A DNA stretch of 64,000 nt from Chionoecetes opilio (GCA_016584305.1 JACEEZ010022944.1:19931-83930), one strand, 5' to 3'. Shown: positions 43,262 to 57,018, counted from the first letter of the stretch. Notes: generated from the sequence alone by a model not told the origin. Made by a program: numbers and translations.

Positions 43262-44590
43262 CCTCAGCTCAGAAGTGAACCTTACTACTAGAGTTACGAA
43301 CGACACAGGTATGTACGAAGATACTCAAAATCAAGTGACGAAACATACTCGGCAAACCTGGGTACGAAACCCACTGCTTACGAAACTCCCTGTAACCCCA
43401 GAGTCCCAGCGGCCAAGCTGGCTGTGGGTTGGCGGCGCATGGAGGCAATCAGCGGTGCAACAGTTACCTACGTTGTACCAAGACTGGAGATCTCTCTGGC
43501 CCAAAATGGACGAGGACTGCGCGGTCATTTTCTGAGACACTGACAATGTTTTCCTGGCCTATAAAATGTTGCTTTTTCAGATGGAGATATTTTTATTTAT
43601 CAGGAAACCTGTTTAAAAAGTTTCTATATTATTATTAAATCCGCCATCCTTTGGTTCGCCGTGCCACTGCATAAACAATGGGTCTCCATCAGACAAAAAC
43701 ACTAAAACTTGTCCAGGAATAATGTCATGTCTCAGAACCAGTGCAAGTGACGGAAGGGTACCAAAACAAGTGTTGCCCGCCCCGCCGCCCCGATTGCCCC
43801 AGCCGCCGAGTGGTCCGCCCCGCCCCGAGGATTAGTACCCTAACCTCACTCGTAACGGAGGGCTATGGGATATAATGGACGAGAAATGCGCGCTCGCTAC
43901 CTCGTTACCACTTAGATTGCTATATCTTATAGCCTCTCTTTAAAGCTCCTAATCGACTTCCGCACTAATACCCACATGGACGGAGTCCATTCCAATCATT
44001 GTTGTTCCAATCATGAGTTTGATGGGTTTTGATTAATCTGAACGTTTCTGTCGCAAATATTTGTTTTTCTTCCAAAATGAAAATAAAAATACAAATAATT
44101 GAAACGACCGAACTTTACCTAAAAAAAAAAAAAAAAAAAAAAAAATGGACAGAAAGAAAACGGTTAAAATATGTATTAAAAAACGTCAAACCTCACCATA
44201 AAATAAAATAGTTCGTTCACCAAAGGAAATTCCCCCCCCCCCCCCCCGATTGTTCATTGGAAAATACCATAATGTGGGCTAATCGGGACAAATCCCTATA
44301 ACATTACATCACAGTTACGGATGTAAATATCGGAATAAAGCTAAAGTGGCGTAAACAGCCTAATGGCCTGGGGCTGGGACCCCCCCCCCTCAGCTACCCA
44401 TCTATAGCGGAAGGAAAGGCTGTTTAAACCATCCTAACCTGGCGTAGTAACTCCTAGCCTTGGAATGAATCCTAAAACCTAAATGTTAGCTACCCAAACA
44501 TCCACGTGCACTTATTTTGTTGTTGTGTTGTGGCGAGGTGCAGGCCTTGGTCCTGGTCCGTGTGAGTACGGGGCTGTGTTGTCATGAGGG
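43261..44590. other. Non-coding; fragments of the 9677 family and LINE
   Basis: 43506-43575 (AATGGACGAGGACTGCGCGG, TTTTCCTGGCCTA) and 43868-43905 (ATAATGGACGAGAAATGCGC) resemble the left end of the 9677 TIR family. 43940-44005 resembles the CR1-like LINE 3' region on the minus strand. No gene is supported. Confidence 0.45.
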
Positions 44591-44879
44591 AATGAGAGGA
44601 GGCAGGAGGAGGAGGGAGGGGGGCAGGCCCTAGCAAGTGCGGTGGAGTGAGGCAGGAAGCAGGGTGTTGGGCCCCGCCGGCAGGAGAAGAGTGTTCAGGG
44701 GCTCTCTGTGTCTGACTGTTACCATTGTTGCAGGTGCTGAAGTCACAGTCCAAGACGGCTGCCCGCCCGGCACTAGACCGGTCGCTCCGGCCATCCCCCC
44801 GAGGGTTCCCGCAGACCGGCCGTTCGCGTGTGCTGAAGGGAGTCTTGCTTGCGGTTGAGGTGTGGGGCCGGGCAGCAAC

Positions 44880-46057
44880 ATGAGTGGCCGGGAAGCAGCA
44901 GGATCAGTGCTCCAGGGGTGGGGAGGCACAGGGGTGATGGCAAGAATACTGGAGGCAGGCCAGCTAGGCCACAAGGACACCAGTGAGCTAAGTGCCAGCA
45001 GGTGACCAAACACAGTCAAACGCAAAGAGTGCTTCGAGAGACATTCTTGACGCCACAGTGGGTAAGAATTTGAATGTTAGATGTGCGGAAAGATTTGCTA
45101 GAAAGGTGATCTCACACACAACCCTGGACACACAGTGGTGTTTAAGATTTTGAAGTTAGAGTGTGGGAAAAGATTTGCTAGAAAGAGTTCACCACCACAC
45201 ACACAGCGGGGACACACAGTGGTGTTAAGAATTATGACGTTTAGAGTGTGGGAAACTTACTGAAAAGGGTTCACTCACCGAACACACCTGACACACAGTG
45301 GTGTTAAGCAATCATGATGCCTAGAGTGTGGAAAAAGTTATACTCCGTTCTGTAACTCACCAAACACACACTGACAACAGTGGTGTATAAGAGTTAGGAA
45401 TGCCTAGAGGTAGGACAAAGATTTTATTACCCGTTCTGACTCACCTCACACCCCCGAACCACAGTGGTGTTAAGAATATGAATGTTTAGAGTGTGGGAAA
45501 AGATATGCTAGAGTGAACTTACCCCAAACACAAGCTGACACCAGTGTGTTAAGAATCAAGAATGGCCTAGAGTGTGGGAAAAGATTATCCCTGGTGTGTG
45601 CACTCACCAAAACACAAACCATGAACCACACCAGTGGTGTAAAGAATTATGAATGTTTAGAGTGTGAGAAAGAATACTACAAAAGGACTCACTCTTCACA
45701 ATCACACCCTGACACCATGGTGTTAAGAATTATGAATGTTTAGGCGTGTGGACAAGGTTCACTGAAAGAGGTCAGCTCAACAAACACAACCTGACAACCG
45801 TGTTAAAATATGAATGTTTAGAGTGTTTGAAAAGATTGCTACAAAGTATTTGAGCTCACCAGACCCACCCTGGAAAACCACAGTGGTGTAAGAATCATGA
45901 ATGTTGGAGGTGGGAAAAGGTTATATACCATTTCTGAACTCAACAAACACACCTTAGACCACACTGGCTGCGGGGGTTGGGAGTCAAGTGTGATATTTGT
46001 AATCAAGTGTTTCAAGACAAAGGGTGAGATGCCAAGCACGTGATGATACACTTTTGA
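44880..46057 (+). pseudogene. Degraded C2H2 zinc-finger copy (U6)
   Basis: Starts at ATGAGTGGCCGGGAAGCAGC and ends TTTTGA at 46055-46057. Finger order follows U5 with some units missing: TEKGSLTEH, YTRSELTKH, YTTKTHLTNH, TEKSQLTKH, ATKIELTKH and YTISELN-like units are recognisable. It also shares the U5-specific shortened linker before the ATKIEL finger. Single-base losses and gains break every unit. Its leader is the U1/U2 type (splice-like TTGTTGCAG at 44732), while its 3' flank is the U5 type. Confidence 0.78.
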
Positions 46058-48944
46058 GGTGTGTGTTGTGTGGACAAGTATGGTTTACCCGTGCCTGTGG
46101 GGGAGGTGTACTGTGTGGCAATGGGCACCGATTTTGTAACATTGACTGGGCGAGCAATTCTGATTATGACTTATAATGTTGGTGTTCTGTTGATCCACGC
46201 TAAGACCACTCGCGTGCAGGGTGGCAGCCGAACCAGGAGATATTTGTTGGGGAGGCGAGAGCGGCGGAGGCATTGTCCGCGCCCTCTTGCACCAGAACAC
46301 ACAACACACCATGCCATATATCACCTATTATCTTATTATTCACTGTTTTACCACACATTGTCCCCCCCATCGATTTTCCTAGGTCCCCACTAGCGGGAGT
46401 CAAGATTCACACCCTAGCACGCTCCCGGGAAAAGGTCCACACAGAAGACATCGTTGCCATGTGTAAAATGGCAGCCAATACATGCCTGAAAACCAGGACT
46501 CCATCCAGCATAGCTCTGTTAGAAGCGGTCCCTAAGATCTCAATCTAAATACCTGTCTACGGCGGAGTCAAGCCAATCATCACAACCCTATTTGTGACCC
46601 AGTTTTTCCTATTTCCTTACCTCTAGGGCCTTTGCAGCTGAATCCGGACTTATTGTTCACTGGTTAAAGACGTGAAATAAAATATAGTAATAGAAAAAAC
46701 AAATAGGAATAAGTAAAAAAAACCGTTATACATTGTATACAAACTTATACAAAAAACCTTTCAGCAATAATTACACTAAGGATCAAAAATTAGTGTTGTA
46801 TGTGAGATTGTATTGGAGAGTATTTGAGGGTGTGTACATTGATCCTGGGCTAGGTGAGGAGGAATCTCTCTCTCTTATAATTCAGAACAATGTTGTCTGT
46901 ATGTATGTAAACATCTGAAAATGTAGTATAGTTGTGACTTATAAATTGCCCCCAAAAACAAAAGCAAGAGTATTCTCAAGGCCCCGTCCCCACAAGAGAA
47001 AACTGTTTGTAAACAATAGCCAAGGTTTATTGTTTCTCATTCCAGAATGGCAAACATCAAGAACACATTGTGTGTGTGTGTGTGTGTGCAGAGGCAAGCT
47101 TACAAGAGGGCCGGAGAACCCTACCACGTGGTAGTTCCTGTAATAATACTGGCTATAGGATTATAGATACTGGCGATGAACTGATAGCATGACGTAAGAG
47201 ACAGTTAATGACACAATAATGATGAAACAATAATAAATTGACGTGGGGGGCAGATTAAAGCTGCTCACCCATACACGATCTCCTGCCATGTAAAGTTCAG
47301 TGAGTGCTTGTCACGTAAAAAACACTGAGCGCAGCAGAATCCCCACCAACACACACACAGTGACAACAACTGATTGATGATTGATTAATGCTAAATAGGG
47401 GAAATGTTGTTTTTTTATTGCTAAGCCACAGAGTGATAGGCACTATGGCAAAGAATAAAGGGTCGGGTTATAGAGTGAGTGAAACGTGAGGGAAGGGGAG
47501 GATGAGAGGAAGAGAGCAAGGGAATGTTACAGCAGGACGTAGAATTCAGATGCAGGATGTGGATTGTGGAGGAAGGAGGTTACATTATACAGGAGAAGGA
47601 GGGATCCGGGAGTAGATGTCCGCAAGACGGGAGGTCGGGAAAGGAGGACAATAGGTATGTGGAAGGAACTGGAACGTGCAGGAGAAGATGGGGGCAGGAT
47701 ATTAGGACATGTTGACAGTGATGAGGAGCTTGACAGGGGTGCAGAGGTTGGGGAGGAGCACGTGACATGAGATAGGAGTGTGTGAGGTGGATGGCCTATG
47801 CGTAAGCGTGCGAGAGCAGTCTCCCAAGTCTATTTAGTGTGGTAAGGATTTGATCAGGCGAGTTAGGACAAAGTGGTCCAGGAGGTTGCCAGCGGTGGGA
47901 AAGAACGATTTAAAGGAAGGGTAGTAGTCGAGGCAGGCAAGTGAGAAACGGGGGCAAGGGACACAGCGGTCAGGACAGTGAGGGAAGGAACTGGAACAGC
48001 GCAAGTGCTGGACACTAAACAGTGTATGCAATTTTGGCAAACAAAGTGTCCTGGTGTGGACGGAACTGTATAAACTTCACAGCAAAACAACGATGAAACA
48101 AAACAACACACTCAAAACTTTCAAACTCAACCTTGTATTAACCCCTGAGGCCGAAGTAATTTCATTGTAATATAGATACATAACCGATTTGTGACTATAA
48201 GCAAATATTATAGCTAGACTGTAGTACCTTGTCCACAGCTAATGTGGTATATAATGACTTCGTAATTGTATAGCTAACAGTGATTTATATAGCCCAAGGA
48301 TAAGATCTGGCGGAAGGGGCTAAGAGAAATCCTGAATATTAAATATAGCCCACAGCATGGCATTGAAAGTGTAATCAATGATGATCTCGTGAGGAGTGAG
48401 TGAGGGGTAGTCATCAACATCACCGGGAACCGTTAACCCCCTTCACGCCAGATCTTCCTTGATATAAAAAAAAATGGACGTGTCGAGCCATAAACACTGA
48501 AAAGTCACTGAAAAACACAGTAGTTTAGTGGACAAGATATAAAAAACAGTCACAGCTAAAATCATGCTATAGTCACTAAAATCGTCTAATGGTAGGTTAC
48601 ACAACTACAATTGAAAGTACGTTCTGGGTCTCAAGGGGTTAACTCATCTGTCAAACATAAATAGATAACAGAAATATTACACTTCCTGCTATCAATAAAA
48701 CCACTCTCCCAATCATCCCATCCCTGACTGTATCAACATTCAAAAACACAATGACAACAAACAATTACAACATACAAACCATGGAAAGCAGAACAGAAAT
48801 ATAGGAAATCATCAGTACAAGAACAGTGCAAGTCACACAGCGCAACAAAATTAACTTATCACAACATATTCTGCTCTACTTATTCATAATTGATTTGATC
48901 TAACTATGCTCTGTCCCTCTCTCTCTCCTCTCTCTATCTCTTCG

Positions 48945-48983
<39 letters not shown>

Positions 48984-49640
48984 CTCTGCTCTTCTCCTCT
49001 CTGGGGTTTGCTGTGGAGTGTCCTGGTGGCAATGGTGGTGGGGGCAAAAGCCAACACTGCATGAATAACATTCAATAGAAGCGCAATTATAGCTTTCCAT
49101 TGATATATTTCGTTTTCGATCAATGAGTAGCACAGCATAAATTAAGCGTAACTTAAATAAATAACACAACGGGAAAATTACCCGATTGATGAGTTTATTA
49201 GTCACGAGTAATGCAGCATGGTTTAATTCATTATCACAAACTAATATCTCAATGGAAGCTAATAAAATTGCGCTTCTATTGAATGTTCAGGTAAATGTTG
49301 ACTCGCAAATTTTAACGGGAAGGAGAGTGAGAGTGAAGTACTATTCTCTTGGTAGCATGTGCAGCAAGTGATATGGGTCAACAGGCGGAACAACACCTGC
49401 GCACGGCGGCGCACCGCGGCGGGCTACCTGAAGTGCATTGGCGGACAGCGAGTGAGTCTGTTGTGTAGCGTTCTTGTCTGGTACGGCACGTCCCCCCGGA
49501 GACTTTACAAGATTGGGACTTCTGCCCTGGGTCTATTTCTCCTCTGGAGCTTTTTTCGGACTCACAGATTTTCTGTGTCGTCTCCCGGTACGATGTGTAC
49601 GCTTTTAGGGTTCAGTCATGCCCTAACTGACTTGTATCAT
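46058..49640. repeat. Degraded duplicate of the U5 3' flank (34000-41300)
   Basis: Collinear with 33990-35938 and 39864-41300, but lacks the 3915-bp element. It contains a LINE piece (46480-46680, minus), a Jockey/I-like LINE piece (47360-48045, minus), two MITEs (48128-48312 and 48435-48640), a CT tract (48905-48990), a zinc-finger flank remnant (about 49004-49050) and a palindrome (49051-49350). Confidence 0.8.
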
Positions 49641-50600
49641 TTTTGATCCTGGCTTGCGGGCGTGCTGGGCCTTTCCCCGCGAGGCCCCCTCCCCCGTTGT
49701 GCCAACACCCCGTCCAGTCGTCGTCACGGTCCACATCCCGTGCCAAGGGCGGAGTTGAGTTAGCTCCTCCGCTAGTGGAAAGGGTCGTAGCCGAAGGCAG
49801 CGGGTCGGAGCACACAGGTGCCCCGGGCACGTCAGTAGTCGAGAGGACCGGGTTCGGGAGTGTACATGGGCGCCCGGGCCCGTTGTTTTTTTTCGGGTCC
49901 GGCCTCTGGGGCTGGCACCAGGCCAAAGAAAAAGGGTCCGCCTGGGAAGCAGCTCGCCTGGAAGGGGGACAGTAGGCGAGGCCCGGGAGACGCTCTGGCC
50001 GGGAGGAGGTGGTTCGGCAAAAAGCAGACACCGTGTCCGCATGGTGACCAAGCACGGACCAGGGGGACAGTGCTGCCCGGCACGGAACGGTGGCGCCCCG
50101 TCCCGTGTGGGCGCGGCCAGCCTATAAAGATCTCCCGCACTAAGGAACTTGGTTGTGGTCGGTAGAAAGCAGGTAATACTGGATATGAAGAGATCCGAAA
50201 GCAAAAGGTGGCGAATGGGGCGAGGACTCGGGGACTAGAACAGTGTGCCGCGTTGCCTGAAGGAGGGCACAGGAAGGGATACAAGCTCTGGAAGGGGATA
50301 TAAAAGCCTTGCAGAACAGTAAGAAACATGGCGGCAGACCGGTGTCGGTAAGGGTAAGAGCAGGGCTGGTGGTATAGGAGCCACACGTGCCCTGGGGAGG
50401 AGGGGTGCGCGTTAGACCGTCACCCAAAGCCGGCATGCCGAGGACGAGGAGCGGGGGAGCTGCAGCGGTTGGAAGATGTCTGTCGCAGGGGGTAGGGAGG
50501 TTGATTGGGGGGAGGAGGGGAGCTGCAGCGGTTGGTAAGATGTTCGACCCCCTAAAAGTACTCACCGCTCCATAGGTACAGCAGAAGGTTTCTGGGTTGG
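49641..50600. other. GC-rich segment without recognisable gene
   Basis: Overlapping frames of 100-193 residues are open on both strands, as expected of GC-rich sequence, and none shows a domain. GGGGAGCTGCAGCGGTTGG occurs twice (about 50455 and 50518). Confidence 0.4.
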
Positions 50601-50639
50601 CCTGTCGTTGTGGAGAAGTCCTTCACGGTGTACGTCCAG

Positions 50640-52215
50640 AAAGCCCCCTTATCATGTCGGACTGAACGTCTGGTATGAGTTCATGGTGGCAAGTCCTGGT
50701 GGAAACGTTCCCCAGTAATCTGACCGCGCCAAGATTCGTGAGGAAGACCAAGATGTGAAATGGAAAAAAGTGGATTTGAGGAATCCGCGCCCCAAGCGCA
50801 TTGGAACTCACTTAAACATGTCATAAAGTTCATATTAATTCGAGCTCGAACATTATAGGTTTTTCTTTTATAACAGCCAAAAAGATGTATGTGTGATCCA
50901 GCTTTTCCTGGATGTAGGCTCTTACCAAAGTCATCACAGAGAGTGAACGAATTGAGGGCCATTGAAAACACCGGCATATTGGCTTCATATACAGTTTGCG
51001 TAAACTGCTAAACAACCCGTAAAGCCAGGCCAGCATTGACCCATGGCCTCCAAATTTTCAATTAACCAAGTTCAGAGCAATGGAGGTAAGTACAACCTTT
51101 TCACTGTCAACAAGAGGTTTGTACATACAGTTGAACCTGCCATGTGAGTCTTTCGGTCGTGCTGGCCATTCCTTTTGTTTGTAATGTTTGCTGTCCGCTC
51201 TAGAGTCCCACAAACAAAGAAAACACATGTGCTTAGTGTAACCTAACTGGAGTCCTAGAAACAAGGAGATTACCTTCAGGTCCCCACACAGATTCCACTG
51301 ATGTTCTTCATATTTAACAGCAGATAACAAAGTCTTCATAGTTTCATAAGTTTCACTCATTTCATGGCCATGCGCAATTGGAACACTCGGAAGCTTATTT
51401 CCTTTATGCAGAAGAACGGCCTTTAGCGTGTTTTTTCCTGAATCTATGAACAGCCCCACTCACTCTTATCATAAGTGTGAGACTCACAAAGTTGTTCCAT
51501 GAGTGTGTCAACATCAAAGCAGTAACAGAGCTTGTGTTCCATCTTGAAGAAGCTTGAAAGTTCTTTATGTCTACGACGAAACGTGGTGAGGAGAACTCCT
51601 TCTTGTAGCAAATTCCATTCCTTGAGACGAGATCCAAGGACTTCACTTTTCTCCTTGGGTAGATCTAGGTCCCTAGCAAGGTCATGTAGCATTTCCTGAC
51701 TGATGAATTTGGGATCTCTGTTGTCTGCCATTTCTTGAAAGTCTGTATCCATGGGATTATCCTCCTCGTTCGAATCTGATTCACTTATAGCACTTGCAAT
51801 TGGAACATTTGGAACTGGGAGATCAGGACCATGTGGCACAGGCCTGATGGCAGAAGGTACGTCAGGATACCTGATTTTAGCTCGCGTTTTTACTGAATAT
51901 CCTTTGATGTTAGTGAGGCAGAAGTAGCAGTCGGTACTGTGATCCTTTTGTTCACGCCAAACCATTGGGATGCCGAATGCCATGCCTGATGGCCGTTTGC
52001 CACGCATCCATTCATTCAAGTGGTTCACACAGGGGTTGCATGCTACGTGAAAGGCCCACTTCTTATCTTGATCACCTACCTATACGGCACTTGAAGTAAT
52101 GCAGATAAGCTGTTTTAACATTCTTTGTAAGAGGTTTCTTCAGACTGTCAGGGGTAAAAATTCCACATATGTAACAAAAACTGTCCGATGCATTCACACA
52201 GTTACGGCGCTCCAT
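50640..52215 (-). pseudogene. Decayed conserved protein of unknown function
   Basis: The minus-strand start MERRNCVNASDSFCYICG at 52215 is followed, with frame changes, by KKWAFHVACNPCVNHLNEW, GIPMVWREQKDHSTDCYFC, a 194-residue frame (51444-52028), FIDSGKNTLKAVLLHKGNK, CGDLKVISLFLGLQLGYTKH and CFLCLWDSR, and finally NLGAV and GERFHQD in different frames. I recognise this order of motifs as a multicopy unnamed family in arthropods and cnidarians; the paired Cys motifs suggest zinc binding. Lesions include a 4-base shift near 52080 (GGTAGGTGATC), a frame change near 51450, and several between 51060 and 50640. Probably a retroposed or transposon-linked copy; function unknown. Confidence 0.65.
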
Positions 52216-53915
52216 CACAGCCCGGTACAAGGTACTATATACGGTAAACCAACTAAAATTACGACTCCACTAAATCAAACACATCATATCTGCAAAGAAA
52301 AAGAAAATGTTTAAACATATGTCAATAGCTGTACGATCAGTAGTTAAAAATGTACTACACAGCCTGCTAACCCCTCGCCAATACGCTGCGCGCACACCCT
52401 CCCCTGCTCACTGCACAAACCACACTCACTCAAAAACACTGCACTGCCCTAAATAGGCTTGAGAAAAGAAAAGATTAAGAGTTTAAAATGAAAACATTGG
52501 TGAAACCTATTTCTGCTGATTTTACCCATATTTTTTCATGAATTGCGTCTGGTTCTCAAAAACTGGACGTGATAGAGTTAATTGAACATCAGATTCGAGT
52601 TCAGCAGGGTCGATTTACCTATAATCAGCTTCATTTAGTCCAGAACCATATCTTCGATTTTTTTTTGTCGACCAGTGTTATCATAGCTAGTACACGCGAG
52701 GTAAGCGACAAGGAGAGAAGGAACGCCCGAAATTCCGGTCAGTAATTGCAAGGTGCTGTAATGTCCGTGGATGAAGTAGCTGGATGACTAGCTGGCTTGC
52801 TGGATGGCGATTGTTTTCTCTTTGCATGTTCACTAATTAATTACTTGGATCCCTCACACGCAATCACACATTAACTTACCCATATTTGTGCTGACTTTCG
52901 AGATCGTGCATTCAGCATGTAACTCCAATTTAATTTCCTCGCTACTTAGCATGCAAAGTCACGATAGTTCAATGAATCCCTACCATGCTTCAGGTCACTC
53001 CATCGCTCACTCACTCACAACCGTATTCCAAGTAACATTCGTCATTACATTTATAAACGTGCTATCTCATGTAATAAATAACTGGCTCATTATACGATTG
53101 TCAGTCAGTTATCACTCCTAACATATATATAATAACTTGCATAACTATTATTATTGAATTACAACTATTATCACACAAGTGTAACAAGTACTACAACTAC
53201 TATACCTGATATTTTCATGTACTTAACATCAAAAGAATCAGTGAATTTTTAGAAACATTAAAAACATATAATTATAAATCTATGTAATGTATATATAATT
53301 ATACGTTTATCTTTCCTCCTCTGTTTCACCGTGAGACCCATGAACACCTTGCACTCTCAAAGTATGTCACAGGACAAATGCCTAGTTGTCAGCATAAAGT
53401 TAGGATCAACAAGAAGTGAAAAGAAGCCAGAAATCACGAGGAGGAGAGGGGAGAAGCCTTCGGACATCGACACTACCAAAAAGCACCTCTCACTCTCTCC
53501 GTCCGGCACTCCTGGCTGTGCTCAAGACATTCAAATTTTACTTGGTTGTAACTCTACAATTCTATTGGACTCTAAAAAAATGTGTACAAAGCTGGAAGTA
53601 CCATTTTAAACTCATACCAGATAAGTCTCTACAATTATTTATCAGACTTATAAATTTGGGGGCATTCGGGGTTCAAACCATTACAGCGAACTTACATAAA
53701 TGGTGGCCCCTGCGGTGGCCCTTTCTACACCGCGACTTATATAAATGGGGCATACGCGGTGGTAATATAAAAAGACTTAAAACAACTCTCTATCTTACGA
53801 TCTCCCCTATTCCTCAGCCTTCCAGACAGTGCCCTCAATCCCTCACAGCAGGTCGAGCAGGTCAAGAAGTGGAGGTTTTTAATGTGGCTTCTCAACGTCA
53901 CTTTTTTTTTTTTTT
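52216..53915. other. No recognisable gene
   Basis: The frames at 53331-53609 and 53416-53934 have no domain I recognise. Confidence 0.4.
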
Positions 53916-53917
53916 AA

Positions 53918-54325
53918 ACGTTGTAGGCCTATAGCGCATGTAGGCATATGGAGAGGGCCCTTTATGTTGGTCGAACTGCCCGTTTTGGTGGCGCAGGCTG
54001 GATTTTTATAGTGACACCTGTGATGTCAGGTGAAGATCCCATTTTCTATGATGTTCTTGATCTACAGTTTAGGCGCATGCAGCCCCTAGAGTCCACCGTC
54101 ACACTCGCAATCGGCAGATAGGTATACGTTGCATGTGGGTTGCTTCGTCACTCGATGTTGGCTTTGACAGTTGCTCCTTGGTGAGACTTGAACTCGGGAC
54201 CTTCTGCTCCCCTACCAGTCTCTTGGAAGAGTTGCCCCCTGCAGGATTCGAACTCGGGACATTGAGTTCAGCACTCCAAGACGCTAACCACTTGGCCACC
54301 GCCTCCCCGACTACTTCACTTGACA
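53918..54325 (-). mobile_element. tRNA-derived SINE-like repeat
   Basis: On the minus strand the 5' end near 54310 has a tRNA-Ser-like head: box A TGGCCAAGTGGTTA and box B AGTTCGAATCC, with an anticodon region resembling Ser(GCT). A second box-B-like GAGTTCAAGTCTC follows at about 54185-54198. The body ends in GCCTATAGC...GCCTAC, shared with the 5413 insertion near 5510. The anticodon stem is mispaired, so this is not a working tRNA. Confidence 0.65.
54234..54308 (-). pseudogene. tRNA-Ser-like pseudogene (SINE head)
   Basis: The D-arm and T-arm consensus are clear. The anticodon arm has a mismatch or bulge, and the acceptor stem is weak. Confidence 0.5.
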
Positions 54326-54619
54326 CGCTTCATATTTGGGAGTGCACACGCGAAATGACTCCCAATGCAGCTCAGAAATGCCGCCTCATTGTAATTCTTT
54401 GTCACGAGCGAAGAGAACAACTTTGCAGACCCGCTTGGTGACTACTGAATCCTGAATGAATCTTGAAAGTGTACCATGAATGTGAGATGTGTCCCTCAGC
54501 TAACATTCCACCACGTCTCTTCTTTCACTGGGCCTCTTATAGCTCATGATTAGTGCCAAATTTGCCAAAGAATGATAGCAGTTTTTGGGTTACATTCTCT
54601 CATACGCTTAATCAATCAA

Positions 54620-54870
54620 TCAATCATTGGGGGCATACGCCGGGGGGCGCGTCGCCTCGCCCACCCTACGACGCCACTCCCGGGGATCACCACGCGCGAG
54701 TCCCCATGCAGGCTCCTTTCCCATGCCAAGCAGCTCTTGACAAGAAACATCAACTTGCTCCAGCCACAAGCCTTGTGGGCGCCCCCTTGGCCTCCTCCAC
54801 GCCGTATTGTCTCTTACAGATACAACCCGATGGGAAAAAAAAAAAACGATCGGTTTCAAGGGTAGCGTGC
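54620..54870. repeat. GC-rich interspersed repeat, second copy
   Basis: Near-identical to 8456-8600 from ATTGGGGGCA to GCAGGCTCCTTTCCCA. This copy is uninterrupted and continues with CAAGCAGCTCTTGACAAG. Confidence 0.6.
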
Positions 54871-57018
54871 CCCATGCCCATAATAGTCGAAGTTGGCGCT
54901 GAACGGATTATGGCAGTAATACGCTCGATTCATCTCACGGTGCAATCGCTGAGTTGACACGTAAACATCCAGCTATACCCCATGATTCCTGCTAAGACAT
55001 TTACATTACCAAACTGGGCATCTCGATTTTGTGGCCTCTTCAAGTCACTATTTATGTGTCTCATGTCTCACACCATAGAGTACTAACAAAGGGGATCACA
55101 ACAAGGACGTGAAGATCCGGATCTTTGCCTCCTGCCAGAGTACCAACAACGCCCAATACTCCCCGCTGGACGAAGTCCTATAACACCCGTAGCTATGCCA
55201 TCCACCGTAAAGACTTCTTGTCGAATCAGTGTACCCGCCGTCATATGGCTGCAGCTTACCAAGGTATGTAACAAACTTTCCAAGATCTCATGTCCCACCG
55301 CACCGCATGAACAGACTGTAAACGGCTTCTTCTAGTAAGCCTCGCAAACTCCAGACTGGCATTGTAATACGTACCTGGTGCTTAAGCCGAGGAGACCTCA
55401 AGTCTCCAAAGCTTTGCCCAGAAATCCTCTGCGCGCCTCGAGAGCCAACCCATCACCGAGAGACTCCAGCGACTCTAGCAAAGAGTACTGCCATCATCGT
55501 GGGGCAAAAACAAAGATCAGTGATCTTGGTGTGTTGTCTGACGGGGGGGTAAAAAAATTTTTTGCCCCTCCACAATCAACTTTGATCTAAAACTTTGTCC
55601 CAATAACCAGTCCATACAAGTGTGGAAATAGTGGGGAATGGTGCAAGGACGACACTCTTATACCATCACTCCTGTATTACCAGGAAATTAAGCGGGATAA
55701 CACCTCCCACCCCATACACTTCAACAGCACTCTCCAGGATCCCAGAATACAGTTATCAAACCAAATGTCATTGTCAGGGAACCCGCGAAGTATCGCAGAA
55801 GATCCAGATGTGGACTCACGATGCCTGACGTCAAACGCCTCTTCTTTGTCTCATACCATAGGCTGCAAGCATCCCCTGTCGAAACTCCACTCTCTGCGTT
55901 TCCACAGGACCGATGTCTAAGCCTAGGCTACGGTCCGTTGTTGACTTACACAGGCGTGACCCAACTACCTGCTAGAGGTCTCTGATGCTATCAGCAATAT
56001 ACACTGTGCGGATCCGTGTCAGCAATAGATGGCAAAGCACCTTGCCTGGCACGCTTGATTGCCGTGTAATACCGCGGTACTGAGGCGTTTGGGCTAAGGA
56101 AAAAAGATTCTACATACACGTGCCAGAGTTTTATATTTCCGATATTTGTTTGTGTGTGGATCTCGGAGATTGCTCATCTTACGATGGGTTGTTCCTCAAA
56201 CTAATTCTTATGTACAATTTGTACATATTCTTATAATTTCATTTCAAGTTGGGGGTTCGTGCCTTATAATGAGGTAACAACATAAGCTTTTTTTGTAGAA
56301 GTTTTGTTGTTGTGCCATAATACCTCGATGGGATATAAATATCTAGTGTGGTCATTCTGGCTATTAAATCCACGGATAGTGACTGGACAAATTGCTACAA
56401 AGGTTTTGACGATTGATTATGTGAGATATCTATCCCAACTAACACCTCCTGAAAGTCCCAAAGCGAAAACTCCTGTCCATCCGTGAAATCGCACCGAGCT
56501 CTTTTACAAACGGAGGTCGCAGTATCGTGCGAAAATGCCAAAAATTTCAGTTTTGCTCCGATTTTCCAAAGGTTAGGTATCGTGTTAACTATGTTTATTG
56601 ACACCTAGACTCGTGATTGCAGCTATCAATTTTGCCTAAACAACGACAAGCTTATTCGAATTTCGGGCGGTGATTTTATATTTTTCTACAGTAAAAAATT
56701 TAAGAAATTTTCGTTTGACATGACTCATGTGTTTATGGACAGCATATATTTATATTGGCAATTTTCATTCCTTTATTACAAAAATATCAAATATTTTATC
56801 AGAAGTTCCTTGCAGTCACTTTAAATTGGGTATGCTACACTAACTGACTACCAAGAAAAACGAAGAAAAACATTTATCGTGTGCCACTCCCCACACTCTC
56901 TCTCAACTAAAATTTAAAACATAATTATGAACGCTCCATAATTTGCACAGTGAACATAATTTGAACATGTGATACCTATGTTGTAAAAACGAAACATTGT
57001 TAATTTTTTTTTTTAACG
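54871..57018. other. No recognisable gene
   Basis: Only short frames; no repeats shared with the rest of the window were noticed. Confidence 0.4.

Noticed and set aside
43197..43535. Poly-proline protein of 112 residues
   Set aside because: Created by the poly-C tract; the rest has no domain.
49623..50565. Overlapping 101-193-residue frames on both strands
   Set aside because: GC-rich sequence has few stops; no domain, and frames overlap on both strands.
53331..53934. 92- and 172-residue frames
   Set aside because: Overlap each other in different frames, no domain, composition like non-coding DNA.
54234..54308. Functional tRNA-Ser gene
   Set aside because: Mispaired anticodon stem, weak acceptor stem, and a long repeat body attached.
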